Positions 27,167 through 36,606 of a DNA stretch of 57,316 bases are shown piece after piece. The stretch spans positions 1-57,316 of the forward strand of contig CACXKA010000021.1 of assembly GCA_902768125.1 (NCBI GenBank). The letters are read 5' to 3'. The notes beneath the pieces were generated by a model that was given only the letters and a program-made list of their open reading frames with translations, had not been told where the DNA came from and did no database searches. Both the position numbers and the translations under genes were made by a program. Source of the stretch: an uncultured Bacteroidales bacterium (lineage in GTDB: Bacteria; Bacteroidota; Bacteroidia; Bacteroidales; Bacteroidaceae). How positions within the stretch are numbered: position 1 is the stretch's first letter; every line of letters starts with the position of its first letter.

Positions 27167-28239
27167 AATGTCACCGATTTATTCAATAGATAATGGTCAA
27201 GAATTGTCATGGCAGCCATCGCCTCCACCACAGGAACAGCACGAGGCAAGACGCAGGGATCATGACGTCCCTTCACTTCGAGGGTGATTTCATTTCCGTC
27301 TTTCGTCACCGTCTGCTGCGGACGCAATTGCGTTGCCACAGGCTTAAAGAGCACTCGGAAGTAGATATCCTGTCCGTTGGAGATACCCCCTTGAATGCCA
27401 CCAGAATGATTGGTGCGAGTACTGATGACGCCTTTATTATTATAGAAGAGGTCATTCTGCTCAGAACCTCTCTGCCCCACTCCGCTAAAGCCCTCGCCAT
27501 ACTCAAAGCCCTTCACGGCATTGATACTCAGCATTGCTGCTCCGAGGTCAGCATGGAGTTTAGAGAAAGCAGGCTCACCCAATCCTGCAGGGCAGCCTCT
27601 CACTACACAAGTAATGATACCACCAATCGTGTCACCTTCTGCCTTCACATCGAGAATCATCTGTTCCATCTTCTTCGCCACTTCCGTGTCGGGACAACGA
27701 ACCGGATTACTTTCTATCATCGTGAAGTCATACTTATGATAGTCACGCTCAAGGGCAATGTCACCCACCTGCGACGTGTAAGCCACAATGTCAATGCCCA
27801 GCTTCTTCAGCGCCAGTTTTGCCAGCGCACCACCCACACAACGGGCGATGGTTTCACGGGCAGATGAACGTCCACCACCACGATGGTCGCGAAGTCCGTA
27901 TTTCTGCATGTAGGTGAAGTCGGCATGAGAAGGACGGAACACATCACGCACATTCTCATAGTCAGACGAATGCTGATTGGTGTTTCTCACCAGGAAGCCA
28001 ATAGGGCAACCCGTACTCTTTCCTTCAAACACACCCGACAGCAACTCCACCACATCACCTTCCTGTCTGCCTGTGGTGATACGGCTCTGACCTGGGCGAC
28101 GGCGATTCAGTTCCTCTTGAATGAAGTCCACGTCAATAGGGATGCCGGCAGGCATTCCGTCCACCACACCGCCGATGCCAGCACCATGACTTTCGCCAAA
28201 AGTGGTCAGCGTGAAAATATGTCCAAACGTATTTCTCAT
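27163..28239 (-). CDS. aroC: chorismate synthase
   Basis: The 358-residue protein starts [19 protein letters not shown]. It has the family signatures GGRSSARET and the later [14 protein letters not shown] and GGISNGQDI. It makes chorismate from EPSP with reduced FMN. A longer frame to 28299 exists, but the extra residues are antisense-like Trp/Arg sequence; the chosen ATG overlaps the upstream slyD stop by one base (TGATG). Confidence 0.95.
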   Translation of the reverse strand: MRNTFGHIFTLTTFGESHGAGIGGVVDGMPAGIPIDVDFIQEELNRRRPGQSRITTGRQEGDVVELLSGVFEGKSTGCPIGFLVRNTNQHSSDYENVRDVFRPSHADFTYMQKYGLRDHRGGGRSSARETIARCVGGALAKLALKKLGIDIVAYTSQVGDIALERDYHKYDFTMIESNPVRCPDTEVAKKMEQMILDVKAEGDTIGGIITCVVRGCPAGLGEPAFSKLHADLGAAMLSINAVKGFEYGEGFSGVGQRGSEQNDLFYNNKGVISTRTNHSGGIQGGISNGQDIYFRVLFKPVATQLRPQQTVTKDGNEITLEVKGRHDPCVLPRAVPVVEAMAAMTILDHYLLNKSVTL

Positions 28240-28802
28240 CAATGGCATCCTCCACATCCGCCGCAACCGCCACTTCCGCAGTCGCCGCCACCACAACAAT
28301 CACATTCGCTGGCGGTGTTCAACATTTCCGTGATTTCCTCGTTGGTGGCTGGACGCGCTTCAACGATTTGACCCACAAAGTGCAAATCCTGTCCTGCACG
28401 AGGATGGTTCAGGTCGATAGTCACAGCATCCTTCTTCATTTCAATAATGGTCGCCATGAATCGGTTTCCATCCTCACCCTTCATCGGCACCACAGCACCC
28501 TCATGGATATAGTTGAGGTCAATCTTACCGTCCACCTTGAAGACGCTGTCTGGCACATCAAACATCAGTTCCTCGTTGAACTCTCCATAGGCATCCTTGC
28601 AAGGGATGACAAAATCAAACTCAGCACCTTTCTCCAGCGGAGCGATGTTGGATTCAAAGAGAGGAAGCACCAGATTGAAACCACTGATGAACTGGAAAGG
28701 ATGACGGCTGTCCGCCACCTCAACAGGTTCCTCGTCCTCTTCACCGTCTTCTATCGTGAATAGTTTATACGCTACTGTAATGTATTTGTTGTCAACTGCC
28801 AT
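28239..28802 (-). CDS. FKBP-type peptidyl-prolyl isomerase, SlyD-like
   Basis: The 187-residue protein has the short FKBP plan with an inserted flap ([14 protein letters not shown]) and the C-terminal strand [20 protein letters not shown]. The tail is rich in Cys, Gly and His ([21 protein letters not shown] in pieces), like the metal-binding tail of SlyD, suggesting Ni/Zn binding. It is first in an operon with aroC and ssb. A -7 box TATCTTTG lies at 28845-28838. Confidence 0.88.
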   Translation of the reverse strand: MAVDNKYITVAYKLFTIEDGEEDEEPVEVADSRHPFQFISGFNLVLPLFESNIAPLEKGAEFDFVIPCKDAYGEFNEELMFDVPDSVFKVDGKIDLNYIHEGAVVPMKGEDGNRFMATIIEMKKDAVTIDLNHPRAGQDLHFVGQIVEARPATNEEITEMLNTASECDCCGGGDCGSGGCGGCGGCH

Positions 28803-28837
28803 AAATTAATAATGTGAATAATTAAACATTGATGTTG

Positions 28838-28845
28838 CAAAGATA
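28838..28845 (-). promoter_or_regulatory. -7 box for the slyD-aroC-ssb run
   Basis: TATCTTTG on the minus strand lies 35 bases upstream of the ATG. No convincing TTTG -33 element is visible. Confidence 0.4.
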
Positions 28846-28941
28846 AAAAATAATTGGGAGTTAGGAATGAGGTTTTAGGAATAATTTGACATTCTATGTG
28901 ATTTTTTCACAGAATAGCACACATTGACCGCTTGAATTTAT

Positions 28942-28949
28942 TACCTTTG
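28942..28949 (+). promoter_or_regulatory. -7 box for the head-GIN lipoprotein gene
   Basis: TACCTTTG lies 23 bases before the ATG. A TTG at 28924 is only 15 bases upstream, shorter than the usual spacing. Confidence 0.45.
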
Positions 28950-28972
28950 CAACGAAATTGAAAAAAGAACAC

Positions 28973-29698
28973 ATGAAACAAGGAATCATCATCGCACTTG
29001 CCGCACTCCTTTTGTTGGGTGCATGCCGTCGTGCTGGCACAGAAAAAGAAGACAATTCAAGCAAAAAGAATATCGAAAAGACTGAGACTCGCGAACAGAA
29101 CATCATCCGTAAACGCATCAGCATTCCTTTCGACTTCAGCTACATCACCAACCTCGGCAGCGTGGACATCATCTACACACAGGGAAACTACGCCATTGAA
29201 GTGGAGGGAGACAGCGCCACCTTGAACTATGTGAAGGCGGAGTTCGACAGCAATCTGCTGACCGTCAGCCTGCAAGACGACAACAACACAGACATCAACC
29301 TTTTTGGCAACGCAGGAAACGTCAAGATGTATGTATCTGCCCCCACCCTAAAATGTGTCAGCATCTGTGGAAACGGCAGTTTCGAGAGTCAGGCAACTTG
29401 GCGTGCTGAAGACATCCAAGTGGGAGTGCTCAGTTCTGGAAGTATGAAACTCGGACGAGTGGAATGCACGACGTTCAATTTACAATCAACCGACATTGGC
29501 GACATCACCTTCTCCGACTTGCATGCCGACGATGTCACCCTCTACTCTCGCAGTTCTGCCAACATCGACGTCAACATGGAGGTCAAGAACCTGGTGGTCA
29601 TCAACGAAGGAACCCAGAAGCTTCACTTGAAAGGAAAGGCTGACAATGTGATGATCAAGAATCCCAACGACATGAACCTGACCAATGATTTGAAATAA
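28973..29698 (+). CDS. head-GIN (DUF2807-like) lipoprotein
   Basis: The 241-residue protein has a lipoprotein signal (IIIALAALLLLGAC, Cys at about 16). Its charged linker leads to a right-handed beta-helix type domain with repeated short strands (GSVDIIYTQGNYAIEVEGD, PTLKCVSICGNGSFES, DDVTLYSRSSANIDV). This is the head-GIN domain common in Bacteroidota cell-surface or periplasmic lipoproteins of unknown function. The ATG at 28973 is preferred over an upstream TTG. A classic terminator follows. Confidence 0.8.
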   Translation: MKQGIIIALAALLLLGACRRAGTEKEDNSSKKNIEKTETREQNIIRKRISIPFDFSYITNLGSVDIIYTQGNYAIEVEGDSATLNYVKAEFDSNLLTVSLQDDNNTDINLFGNAGNVKMYVSAPTLKCVSICGNGSFESQATWRAEDIQVGVLSSGSMKLGRVECTTFNLQSTDIGDITFSDLHADDVTLYSRSSANIDVNMEVKNLVVINEGTQKLHLKGKADNVMIKNPNDMNLTNDLK

Positions 29699-29723
29699 CA
29701 GAAAAGAATCTCACATAAAGAAA

Positions 29724-29758
29724 AGCCACTTGCCTCGACAGACAAGTGGCTCTTTTTT
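29724..29758 (+). terminator. intrinsic terminator after the head-GIN gene
   Basis: A 9-bp stem AGCCACTTG / CAAGTGGCT closes a 10-base loop and is followed by CTTTTTT. An A-rich flank on the other side may let it also stop the convergent valS transcript. Confidence 0.85.
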
Positions 29759-29775
29759 ATATGAAATGTTTCTTA

Positions 29776-32517
29776 TTACTTCAGCTTGGCAATGCTTTCA
29801 GTCAAGGCGGCAATCTTCGTCTCAGCATCACTCTGCTTCTTGCGTTCGAGTTCCACCACCTGAGCAGGTGCGTTTGCCACGAAACGCTCGTTGCTGAGTT
29901 TCTTCTTCACGCCAACGAGGAATCCCTGCAAGTGCTTCAGCTCTGCCTCCATCTTGGCAATCTCTGCTTCTGCATCAATCAGGTTGCCCAGTTGCACAGC
30001 ATATTCCGTCGTGCCAATCAAGAACGTGGAAGTGCCGTCGCTTTTGGCTTGCACATACTGGATTTCTGCCAACGAAGCCATCTTCTTGATGACAGCACCG
30101 AGTGAAGAACACTTGGTAACGTTGTCATCGGCTGGAGCCACCACTTCGAGGTTGAGCGGTTCACGTGGTGAGATGTTCTTGCTCTGACGCACGGCACGAA
30201 CACCTGAGATGATTTGCTTTGCCTCCTCATACTGAGCCAGCAGAGCGGCATCTTCATCAGTAGGTGCATCGAGAATAAGTGGAGAAACCATGATGCTCTC
30301 GCCATCCTTGCGTTCTGCGATGTGCTGATACAATTCCTCTGTGATGAACGGCATGAATGGATGAATCATCTTCATCAGCTGTTCGAAGAAGTCCAGCGTA
30401 GCCTTGAAGGTGGCTGCATCAATCGGAGCCTGATAAGCAGGCTTGATCATTTCGAGATACCAACCTGAGAACTCATCGGTGAAGAGCTTGAAGACAGCCA
30501 TCAACGCCTCGTTCAGGCGATACTTCGCATAGAGACCATTGATGTCCACGAGTGCCTTCTTGATGGTAGCCTCCATCCAAGCGATGGTCTTCTTGTTCTC
30601 CTCAGGCTGGGCGAGGTCTTTCTTTACTTCCCAACCCTGCACCAGACGGAAAGCATTCCAAATCTTGTTGCAGAAGGCAGCACCCTGCTGGCACAGCTGC
30701 TCGTCGAAGAGGATGTCGTTACCTGCTGGAGCAGAAAGGAGCATACCCATACGCACACCATCCGCACCATACTTGTCGATGAGGCCGAGTGGATCAGGCG
30801 AGTTACCCAATGACTTCGACATCTTGCGACCCAACTTGTCACGCACCACACCTGTGAAGTATACATTACGGAAAGGTACGTCCTTCTGATATTCCTCACC
30901 TGCCATAATCATGCGAGCCACCCAGAAGAAGATAATGTCTGGAGCGGTCACGAGGTCGCAAGTAGGATAATAGTAGTTGATCTCTTCGTTGCCAGGATTG
31001 TTGATACCGTCGAAGAGCGAGATAGGCCAGAGCCATGAAGAGAACCAAGTGTCGAGTGCATCCTCATCATGACGAAGTTGGTCGATGGTGATGTTCTCAT
31101 AGCCAGGAATCTTCTTAGCCTCTTCCAACGCCTCTTCTGGTGTCAATGCCACCACATACTTCTCCTCCTCTTCCTCTGCTGTAGGCAGGAAATAAGCAGG
31201 AATGCGGTGTCCCCACCAAAGCTGGCGGCTGATGCACCAGTCCTGAATGTTCTCCATCCAGTTGCGGTAGGTGTTCACATATTTCGTTGGGTAGAACTTA
31301 ATCTTTCCTTCGAGTACTGGTGGCAGAGCGATGTCAGCAAAATGCTTCATCGAGAGGAACCACTGCTTGCAGAGACGAGGCTCCACAGCGGTGTCTTGGT
31401 TACGTTCAGAGTAACCCACCTTGTTGTCATAATCCTCCACCTTCTCCATCAAGCCAGCTTCCTTCAGGTCGATGGCAATCTGCTTGCGCACCTCCATTCT
31501 GTCCATACCCACATACAAGCCGGCCTCCTCAGAGAGCGTGCCGTCAGGGTTGAAGATGTCGATGGTCTCCAGGTTATGAGCCTTACCCAATGCATAGTCG
31601 TTCACGTCGTGAGCAGGTGTCACCTTCAGACAGCCCGTACCAAACTCGATGTCCACATAACGGTCTTCAATCACAGGAATGACACGATTCACCAGCGGTA
31701 CAATCACCTTGTGGCCTCTCAACCACTGGTTCTTTGGGTCTTTCGGATTGATACACATAGCCGTGTCACCCATGATGGTCTCAGGACGCGTGGTGGCAAC
31801 CACAGCATAATAGCCCTTGGCATCCTTATGAATGATGTTGCCCTCCTGTTCCAATGTCTCGATAGACACCTTGCTGCCCACCGAAGTCAGGTTCTCAGGG
31901 TCAGCCACATAATATTTCAGATGATACAAGTGGCTCTTCTCATCACGATAAATCACCTCCTCCGTCGAGAGCACCGTCTGTGCCTTGGGATCCCAGTTCA
32001 CCATACGGAGACCACGATAGATCAGTCCCTTCTTGTAGAGGTCCACAAACACCTTCAGCACACTCTCGCTGCGCTTCTCGTCCATCGTGAAGGCAGTTCT
32101 GTCCCAGTCGCACGAAGCACCCAGATGACGCAACTGCTTCAGGATGATGCCGCCGTGCTCGTCCGTCCAAGCCCATGCATGCTTGAGGAACTCCTCACGC
32201 GTGAGGTCACGCTTCTTGATGCCCTGTTCAGCGAGACGGTTCACCACCTTCGCCTCTGTGGCAATCGAAGCATGATCCGTACCCGGCACCCAACAAGCAT
32301 TCTTGCCGTCGATGCGAGCCTTACGGATCAGGATGTCCTGAATCGTGTTGTTGAGCATGTGACCCATATGAAGCACGCCCGTCACATTTGGTGGCGGAAT
32401 CACAATCGTATAGGGTTCACGCCCATCGGGTTTACTGGCAAAAAGTTTGTGGTCAAGCCAGTATTGATACCACTTTCCCTCCACCTCGGAGGGATTATAA
32501 TTTTTCGCTAATTCCAT
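29776..32517 (-). CDS. valS: valine-tRNA ligase
   Basis: This is a class Ia synthetase of 913 residues from [20 protein letters not shown]. The HIGH motif appears as HMGH (50-53), KMSKS as [11 protein letters not shown] near 560, and editing-domain [12 protein letters not shown] is present. The C-terminus is a coiled-coil arm ([16 protein letters not shown]). A longer frame to 32637 exists, but the extra 40 residues do not look like protein sequence of this family. A -7-like TAACTTTG lies at 32546-32539. Confidence 0.96.
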   Translation of the reverse strand: MELAKNYNPSEVEGKWYQYWLDHKLFASKPDGREPYTIVIPPPNVTGVLHMGHMLNNTIQDILIRKARIDGKNACWVPGTDHASIATEAKVVNRLAEQGIKKRDLTREEFLKHAWAWTDEHGGIILKQLRHLGASCDWDRTAFTMDEKRSESVLKVFVDLYKKGLIYRGLRMVNWDPKAQTVLSTEEVIYRDEKSHLYHLKYYVADPENLTSVGSKVSIETLEQEGNIIHKDAKGYYAVVATTRPETIMGDTAMCINPKDPKNQWLRGHKVIVPLVNRVIPVIEDRYVDIEFGTGCLKVTPAHDVNDYALGKAHNLETIDIFNPDGTLSEEAGLYVGMDRMEVRKQIAIDLKEAGLMEKVEDYDNKVGYSERNQDTAVEPRLCKQWFLSMKHFADIALPPVLEGKIKFYPTKYVNTYRNWMENIQDWCISRQLWWGHRIPAYFLPTAEEEEEKYVVALTPEEALEEAKKIPGYENITIDQLRHDEDALDTWFSSWLWPISLFDGINNPGNEEINYYYPTCDLVTAPDIIFFWVARMIMAGEEYQKDVPFRNVYFTGVVRDKLGRKMSKSLGNSPDPLGLIDKYGADGVRMGMLLSAPAGNDILFDEQLCQQGAAFCNKIWNAFRLVQGWEVKKDLAQPEENKKTIAWMEATIKKALVDINGLYAKYRLNEALMAVFKLFTDEFSGWYLEMIKPAYQAPIDAATFKATLDFFEQLMKMIHPFMPFITEELYQHIAERKDGESIMVSPLILDAPTDEDAALLAQYEEAKQIISGVRAVRQSKNISPREPLNLEVVAPADDNVTKCSSLGAVIKKMASLAEIQYVQAKSDGTSTFLIGTTEYAVQLGNLIDAEAEIAKMEAELKHLQGFLVGVKKKLSNERFVANAPAQVVELERKKQSDAETKIAALTESIAKLK

Positions 32518-32679
32518 TGGTTTTAAAAATTTTGCCTGCAAAGTTACGCATTTTTCCACACATAGCCATAAGGAAAACCCAAGTTTTATAAAGTGTTCCC
32601 ATATTATATTCATCCATACATCCCTGTTTTTCACCAAAACATCACCATTATCTCATATTTATATGCCAACTCATTCACC

Positions 32680-32784
32680 AGCAGATGCCGACTATTTCTC
32701 AATAAGCGGCACTTATTCCTGAATAATGGCAGGTTATTGTTCAATAAGGAACGCTTATTATTCAGCAGAGGCAGGTTATTGAGA
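32680..32784 (+). repeat. degenerate 21-bp tandem repeat (five units)
   Basis: Five 21-base units start at 32680, 32701, 32722, 32743 and 32764. The inner three share AATAA-x6-TTATT-type dyads (e.g. AATAAGCGGCACTTATT) and the outer two begin AGCAGA. Read on the plus strand the array encodes a heptad of the form xRLLFNK inside an 87-codon open frame (32593-32856) that has a GTG start only. 21 bp is two helical turns, so a protein-binding array is an alternative. Confidence 0.7.
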
Positions 32785-32823
32785 GATAAGCCTTATAGAG
32801 AAAAAGTAATCACGACCAAAGTG

Positions 32824-32973
32824 TTTCAGTTGTTTCAGTTTCAGTTAGGATTTTGAGGTACAGTTGTGTATCAAATCCCCCTTCTTAAACTATATAATTA
32901 ATTAATAATTAATAAGTTGAATAATAAATAAAGGGGAGCGACACCCCTCAAAAAATAACTGAAACAACTGAAA
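32824..32973. repeat. inverted repeat of TTTCAGT words
   Basis: TTTCAGTTGTTTCAGTT at 32824-32840 is exactly inverted at 32957-32973, with the same words extending imperfectly beyond both arms. Between them lie AT-rich DNA and a small AGGGG/CCCCT hairpin. Confidence 0.75.
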
Positions 32974-33378
32974 CTGAAACGCTTTTCTAATCTACAATTC
33001 TCCTAAAAGGCTATAAGACAATAACATACAAAACATCCTTAATTTCACAACCGAAACACCAAACCTCAAAAAAGGGGCAGAATTAATCTGAAATCCACTC
33101 TTTAGAGGCTCAAAAACAGAGAAAAGCCATTCATTTTGATGCATTCTCTGCCACTTTCTGCACACGAAGGCTTTCCAAAAAATCAGCATCAACATCACAT
33201 TTGGAGAGGTATTTGTACTCGAATGGTTTCTCTCGATACAAAAAGTGAGGGTTGCATTGCGAATAATTGCCCCTTCGAACCTACATTTGCACCCTCCCCG
33301 AGCCTGCACTTGTTACTCCAAGGAGACCACACTTGTACCCTCGTGAGTCCACAAAAACACCTCCGACGTACTCGCTTC

Positions 33379-33441
33379 AAAACAACGCCGTTGTCTTGCC
33401 TTTCCTACACCGATGTTTTGATGAAACAACGGCGTTGTTTT
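33379..33441. repeat. 16-bp inverted repeat at a pseudogene edge
   Basis: AAAACAACGCCGTTGT (33379-33394) and its exact inverse (33426-33441) flank 31 bases. The second arm ends four bases before the recognisable HAD sequence starts. Confidence 0.75.
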
Positions 33442-33444
33442 AAA

Positions 33445-33693
33445 TTGCCGTCGGCAAAAGGTGCAGACAAGGGAGAAGGCATCATCACAATGGCAACTCA
33501 TTTTGGGATTGATCCTCAATTTACGATAGCCTTTGGTGATGGAGGCAATGACACTCCCATGATCAAGGCTGCTGGTATAGGTGTGGCGATGGGAAATGCG
33601 CTTGAATCCCTAAAAAATGAGGTAAACCACACGACTACTTCTGTTGACGACGATGGTGTCTTGAATGCCTTACGACATTTTGGTTTGATATAG
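33445..33693 (+). pseudogene. 3' remnant of a Cof-type HAD hydrolase
   Basis: About 82 residues of the C-terminal part of a Cof/IIB HAD phosphatase remain: KGADKGEGI, then FGDGGNDTPMIKAAGIGVAMGNA with the metal-binding Asp residues, then SVDDDGVLNALRHFGLI. The family usually has 260-280 residues, so about 180 N-terminal residues including the nucleophile Asp are missing. An ATG at 33421 would let a 90-residue stump be translated, but it could not be catalytic. A strong hairpin follows the stop. Confidence 0.8.
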
Positions 33694-33703
33694 ACGAAAG
33701 AGA

Positions 33704-33734
33704 AAGGAGAGGCTCCGAATGGATGCCTCTCCTT
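33704..33734. terminator. hairpin after the HAD remnant
   Basis: AAGGAGAGGC pairs with GCCTCTCCTT, and an inner TCC/GGA stem closes a GAAT loop with one bulged T. It is very similar in design to the hairpin at 420-446 and may act on both the remnant and the convergent lipoprotein gene. Confidence 0.7.
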
Positions 33735-33796
33735 ATTGTGCTCATATAACGTCACGACTCAGCCTGACTGATACAAGCCTCTCGCAACTTCGTTAT

Positions 33797-35419
33797 TTAC
33801 TTTTCTGTCATTTTCTTGTCCAGCTCTGCTATCTTTGCAATGTCCGCCTTCGTGAGTGCATGATAGAGGTAGAACACCTCATCCCCTTCTTCCGCTTCCT
33901 CATCCATCAACTCCAGCGTGAGGATGTTGCTGGTGACATCCCAGTAGTAAACGCCCTTCTGATTATAATCGGAGCTGCTATGGATTTCGAACATTGGCTC
34001 GTCATCTTCTGCATCGTCCACATCACTAACGTATTGAGTGTCGGTGGTGCGGGTGACTTTGCCATTCTCCACCGTATAAACGACCGTGTTCAGCGTGCTG
34101 TTGTCCGTGAATTCAAGGACGTGGTAAATCTGCTTACCGTCTTCTTCTTGAACGCTGAACCACTTGCCCACATAGTCATCGCACAACAAGGAGACATTGT
34201 ACATGTTGATCAAGTCCTTTTCTGCTTTGGAAGGTCGGTGGAAGGTCAATGTCATCTCATATGGTTCCTCCATCTCAACGATGTATGTAAGATGCAGTTG
34301 GTCGTTGTCCATGCTGTATGGGACGGTAGTGATATCCTGGGAGCCAATCTCGAACGTAAACGTCTGGACCGTTTCATCAAGGGTGTAGATGCCGTGGCGG
34401 CACATGCGCTCCCAATGCGTGATGGGTTCCTTCGTGTCACCGATGTAAACATCTTGGTTCAGCACACCATTATCGCCAAAGGTGAGCAGCACGTATTCGA
34501 CAGCCGTTTCATCTTCGTCTTCGTCAATATCACTACGATTCACGACGGCGAGCCACTCGCCCATCAGCGTCTTGGCAGTAGAATTCACGCGCGTCATGCT
34601 GAAGTTGGCGGTATAAGTGGAGCCATCCTCATTCTGGCGAAGGGCAGTCCATTCCATCTTGCCATTCTCGATGGAGGCAATCTCCCAGCTCTCACGTTTC
34701 TCCGTGGGGTCACCCACATTCTTCCAACGCGAACACATCAACGTGCCATCCACGAAATACTCTGCCATCGTGTTCACATCAGCCACCCATTCGCCGTTCT
34801 CGTCCTGTCGATAATAGACGAAAGTGCCGTCGTCCTTATATTCCCAACGGTGCATCTGGGTGTCGCTATAGGCATCCTGGTCACTGGTGAGACGTCCCTC
34901 CCAAATGCCGATGATGTCATCGCTGTAGTCTTTCGTCACACGGACCTTGCGCTCTTTCAGATCTTTCGTGATTCTGTAAGACTTGCCATCTACAAAGGTC
35001 TCATTGTTCGTGACAAGCACCATCTCGTTGTCTGTGATGGAAGAAATGTTGAGTTTATGGGAGAAAGAGATATTGGCATCAGGCAGTTCCACCGTCTGCT
35101 CCAACAAGTTGCCATTGATGTTGACACGACCTTCACAATGGTTCACCCACACATTCAGGTCACTGATGGCACTGATGGACAGGCTGTAACTGAACTTCGT
35201 GTCAGATTCGTAGGTCAACACTTGCTTAGAGTTGGTCGGCACGGGCTGACCATTCACTTCAGCCATCATCCACTTGCCTCTGATCTTCTCGGAGAGTTTG
35301 TCGATAGGAGGGGTGCCTGTGTTATCAGCATCGTCGCTACATGCCGTCAATAGTGTCACTGTGAGGCCGCAGAAAAAGATGGCGGCAAACATCCATAACA
35401 GATTTTTCTTCATATTCAT
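33797..35419 (-). CDS. lipoprotein with four lipocalin-like units
   Basis: About 540 residues from ATG 35419 (or ATG 35413). A lipoprotein signal ends LLTAC (Cys about 27). The body is made of four similar beta-rich units, each opening with a G-x-W motif: GKWMMAEV (Trp about 50), GIWEGRLT (173), GEWLAVVN (289) and GKWFSVQE (420). Each has recurring D-x-G/T-F and W-x-Y elements. This matches tandem lipocalin-like domains of Bacteroidota lipoproteins. No ligand or partner is known. The protein is acidic. It is last in the minus-strand run from the SDR gene. Confidence 0.65.
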   Translation of the reverse strand: MNMKKNLLWMFAAIFFCGLTVTLLTACSDDADNTGTPPIDKLSEKIRGKWMMAEVNGQPVPTNSKQVLTYESDTKFSYSLSISAISDLNVWVNHCEGRVNINGNLLEQTVELPDANISFSHKLNISSITDNEMVLVTNNETFVDGKSYRITKDLKERKVRVTKDYSDDIIGIWEGRLTSDQDAYSDTQMHRWEYKDDGTFVYYRQDENGEWVADVNTMAEYFVDGTLMCSRWKNVGDPTEKRESWEIASIENGKMEWTALRQNEDGSTYTANFSMTRVNSTAKTLMGEWLAVVNRSDIDEDEDETAVEYVLLTFGDNGVLNQDVYIGDTKEPITHWERMCRHGIYTLDETVQTFTFEIGSQDITTVPYSMDNDQLHLTYIVEMEEPYEMTLTFHRPSKAEKDLINMYNVSLLCDDYVGKWFSVQEEDGKQIYHVLEFTDNSTLNTVVYTVENGKVTRTTDTQYVSDVDDAEDDEPMFEIHSSSDYNQKGVYYWDVTSNILTLELMDEEAEEGDEVFYLYHALTKADIAKIAELDKKMTEK

Positions 35420-35485
35420 ATTAAATTGGGGTTGATAATATTCTATACACTCATCAGTTCCATGTGCCTTCATATCTCTTGAGGA

Positions 35486-36088
35486 TTAATTAGGTGTTAG
35501 TTCTGTGATTGTTGTCGGCAAAGGTAAAGCATTTTCCCCACACATCCAAATATTTTCCAAAGTTTTTTTGCGAGCTTCCTTCCAACGTGGGAAATACTTG
35601 TCCATCAACCCATAAAAGTGGATGTTGTGGTGGGGTTCCAGCAGATGACAAAGTTCGTGAACCACGATATGCTCCACACACCACGCTGGCAACAGCAGCA
35701 GATAGGAGGAGAAACTGATGGACTTGTCCTTGATGTTGCACACGCCCCATCGGGAAATCATCGGCTTGTAACGAATCGCAGCTGGCTTCACTCCCATGAT
35801 ACCAGCATGCTTCTCCACCATCGGTTCTATCAATGCCTGTAATCGTGATGCCGCCTCTTGCTTCTGGGTTTTCGTTTGTAATGGCAACTGGTCATAGAAC
35901 GCAGCACGACGCTTTTGCCGTTCATCGGTCTTCTTCCGTGCTTTGACTATCCAATCGCGATGTTCCTTGATGAAACGCACGACCTCTGCCTTGGGCATAC
36001 CGAAAGGTGCTGAGACATGCACGTCTCCTCCCTTTACAATACGCATCGACAACCTTCTCGTCCACCTGTATGTCACCTCAATTGCCAT
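35486..36088 (-). CDS. YgjP-like metal-dependent hydrolase (M48-type HExxH)
   Basis: The 200-residue protein has the zinc motif HELCHLLEPHHN preceded by SRWGVCN, as in the YgjP/WLM family (DUF45). Members are soluble putative metallopeptidases; the E. coli homologue has also been linked to nucleotide pyrophosphatase activity. It starts five bases after the thioesterase stop, so the two are coupled. Confidence 0.85.
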   Translation of the reverse strand: MAIEVTYRWTRRLSMRIVKGGDVHVSAPFGMPKAEVVRFIKEHRDWIVKARKKTDERQKRRAAFYDQLPLQTKTQKQEAASRLQALIEPMVEKHAGIMGVKPAAIRYKPMISRWGVCNIKDKSISFSSYLLLLPAWCVEHIVVHELCHLLEPHHNIHFYGLMDKYFPRWKEARKKTLENIWMCGENALPLPTTITELTPN

Positions 36089-36093
36089 CCCTG

Positions 36094-36582
36094 TTATTGC
36101 TCGTCCGTCATTGAGTCTTCTTCCACTTCACAATGCAGGAACCCCATTTCCTTGGCTTTTTCCTGGTTCATCAGGAAATAAATTGCCTCACCCTCGTTGC
36201 AGAGTTCACCTTTGGAGTTGACGATTTCTGCATTGATATACACCAGATTCCTCACCTGCTTCGTGACTTTAGCCCGTATGGTCAGCTTGGGTTCTGTGGT
36301 CGGAATGGCTTTCTTGAACTTCACATTCAACTGAACGGTATAGCCGCTGGTCTGTAACTTACGGGTGACCACCCATCCACACACCTCGTCAATCAGCGTG
36401 CTCAGGATGCCACCATGCATGGTGTTGATCCATCCCTGATAATTATGTTCAGGATGCCACGTGCTGACTATATAGTCGCCATCCTCATAGAACTCCAAGT
36501 GAAGTCCGATGGGATTGTCTGGACAACAAGCAAAACAGTTGTACTCTGGATGTCCGAGCCAAGGGTTGATGATTTTCTTCAT
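36094..36582 (-). CDS. PaaI-like hotdog thioesterase
   Basis: The 162-residue protein from ATG 36582 has the hotdog-fold pattern LHLEFYEDGDYIVSTW, then GWINTMHGGILSTLIDEVCGW, where HGG and the Asp/Glu on the long helix fit PaaI-type acyl-CoA thioesterases. A GTG at 36606 would add eight residues. An N-terminal CFACCPDNPIGL segment with paired cysteines is typical of this subgroup. Substrate unknown. Confidence 0.8.
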   Translation of the reverse strand: MKKIINPWLGHPEYNCFACCPDNPIGLHLEFYEDGDYIVSTWHPEHNYQGWINTMHGGILSTLIDEVCGWVVTRKLQTSGYTVQLNVKFKKAIPTTEPKLTIRAKVTKQVRNLVYINAEIVNSKGELCNEGEAIYFLMNQEKAKEMGFLHCEVEEDSMTDEQ

Positions 36583-36606
36583 TCTATTCAGTTTGGTTTT
36601 CTTCAC

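Larger units (their letters stand above)
32518..33444. other. 0.9-kb gene-poor, repeat-rich gap
   Basis: No convincing gene lies here. It contains a 21-bp tandem array (32680-32784), a long inverted repeat built of TTTCAGT words (32824-32973) enclosing an AGGGG/CCCCT hairpin (about 32931-32950), three 23-bp degenerate repeats (33276-33344) and a 16-bp inverted repeat (33379-33441) that abuts a truncated HAD gene. The composition suggests an old insertion or rearrangement site. Confidence 0.6.

Noticed and set aside
28239-28299. upstream extension of aroC to 28299
   Set aside because: The extra residues are Arg/Trp-rich and are read from the Cys/Gly-rich tail of the slyD-like gene in another frame; the standard MRNTFG start is at 28239.
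31069-32511. 480-codon open frame opposite valS
   Set aside because: It lies entirely antisense to a clear valS gene, is rich in His/Leu/Val as expected for an antisense frame of GC-biased coding DNA, and shows no domain.
32680-32784. CRISPR array
   Set aside because: Units are 21 bases without distinct repeat and spacer parts, and no cas gene is present in the window.
33719-35353. 544-codon plus-strand open frame opposite the lipocalin-like lipoprotein
   Set aside because: The minus-strand frame has a lipoprotein signal and internal repeats; the plus-strand frame has neither and looks like a shadow.
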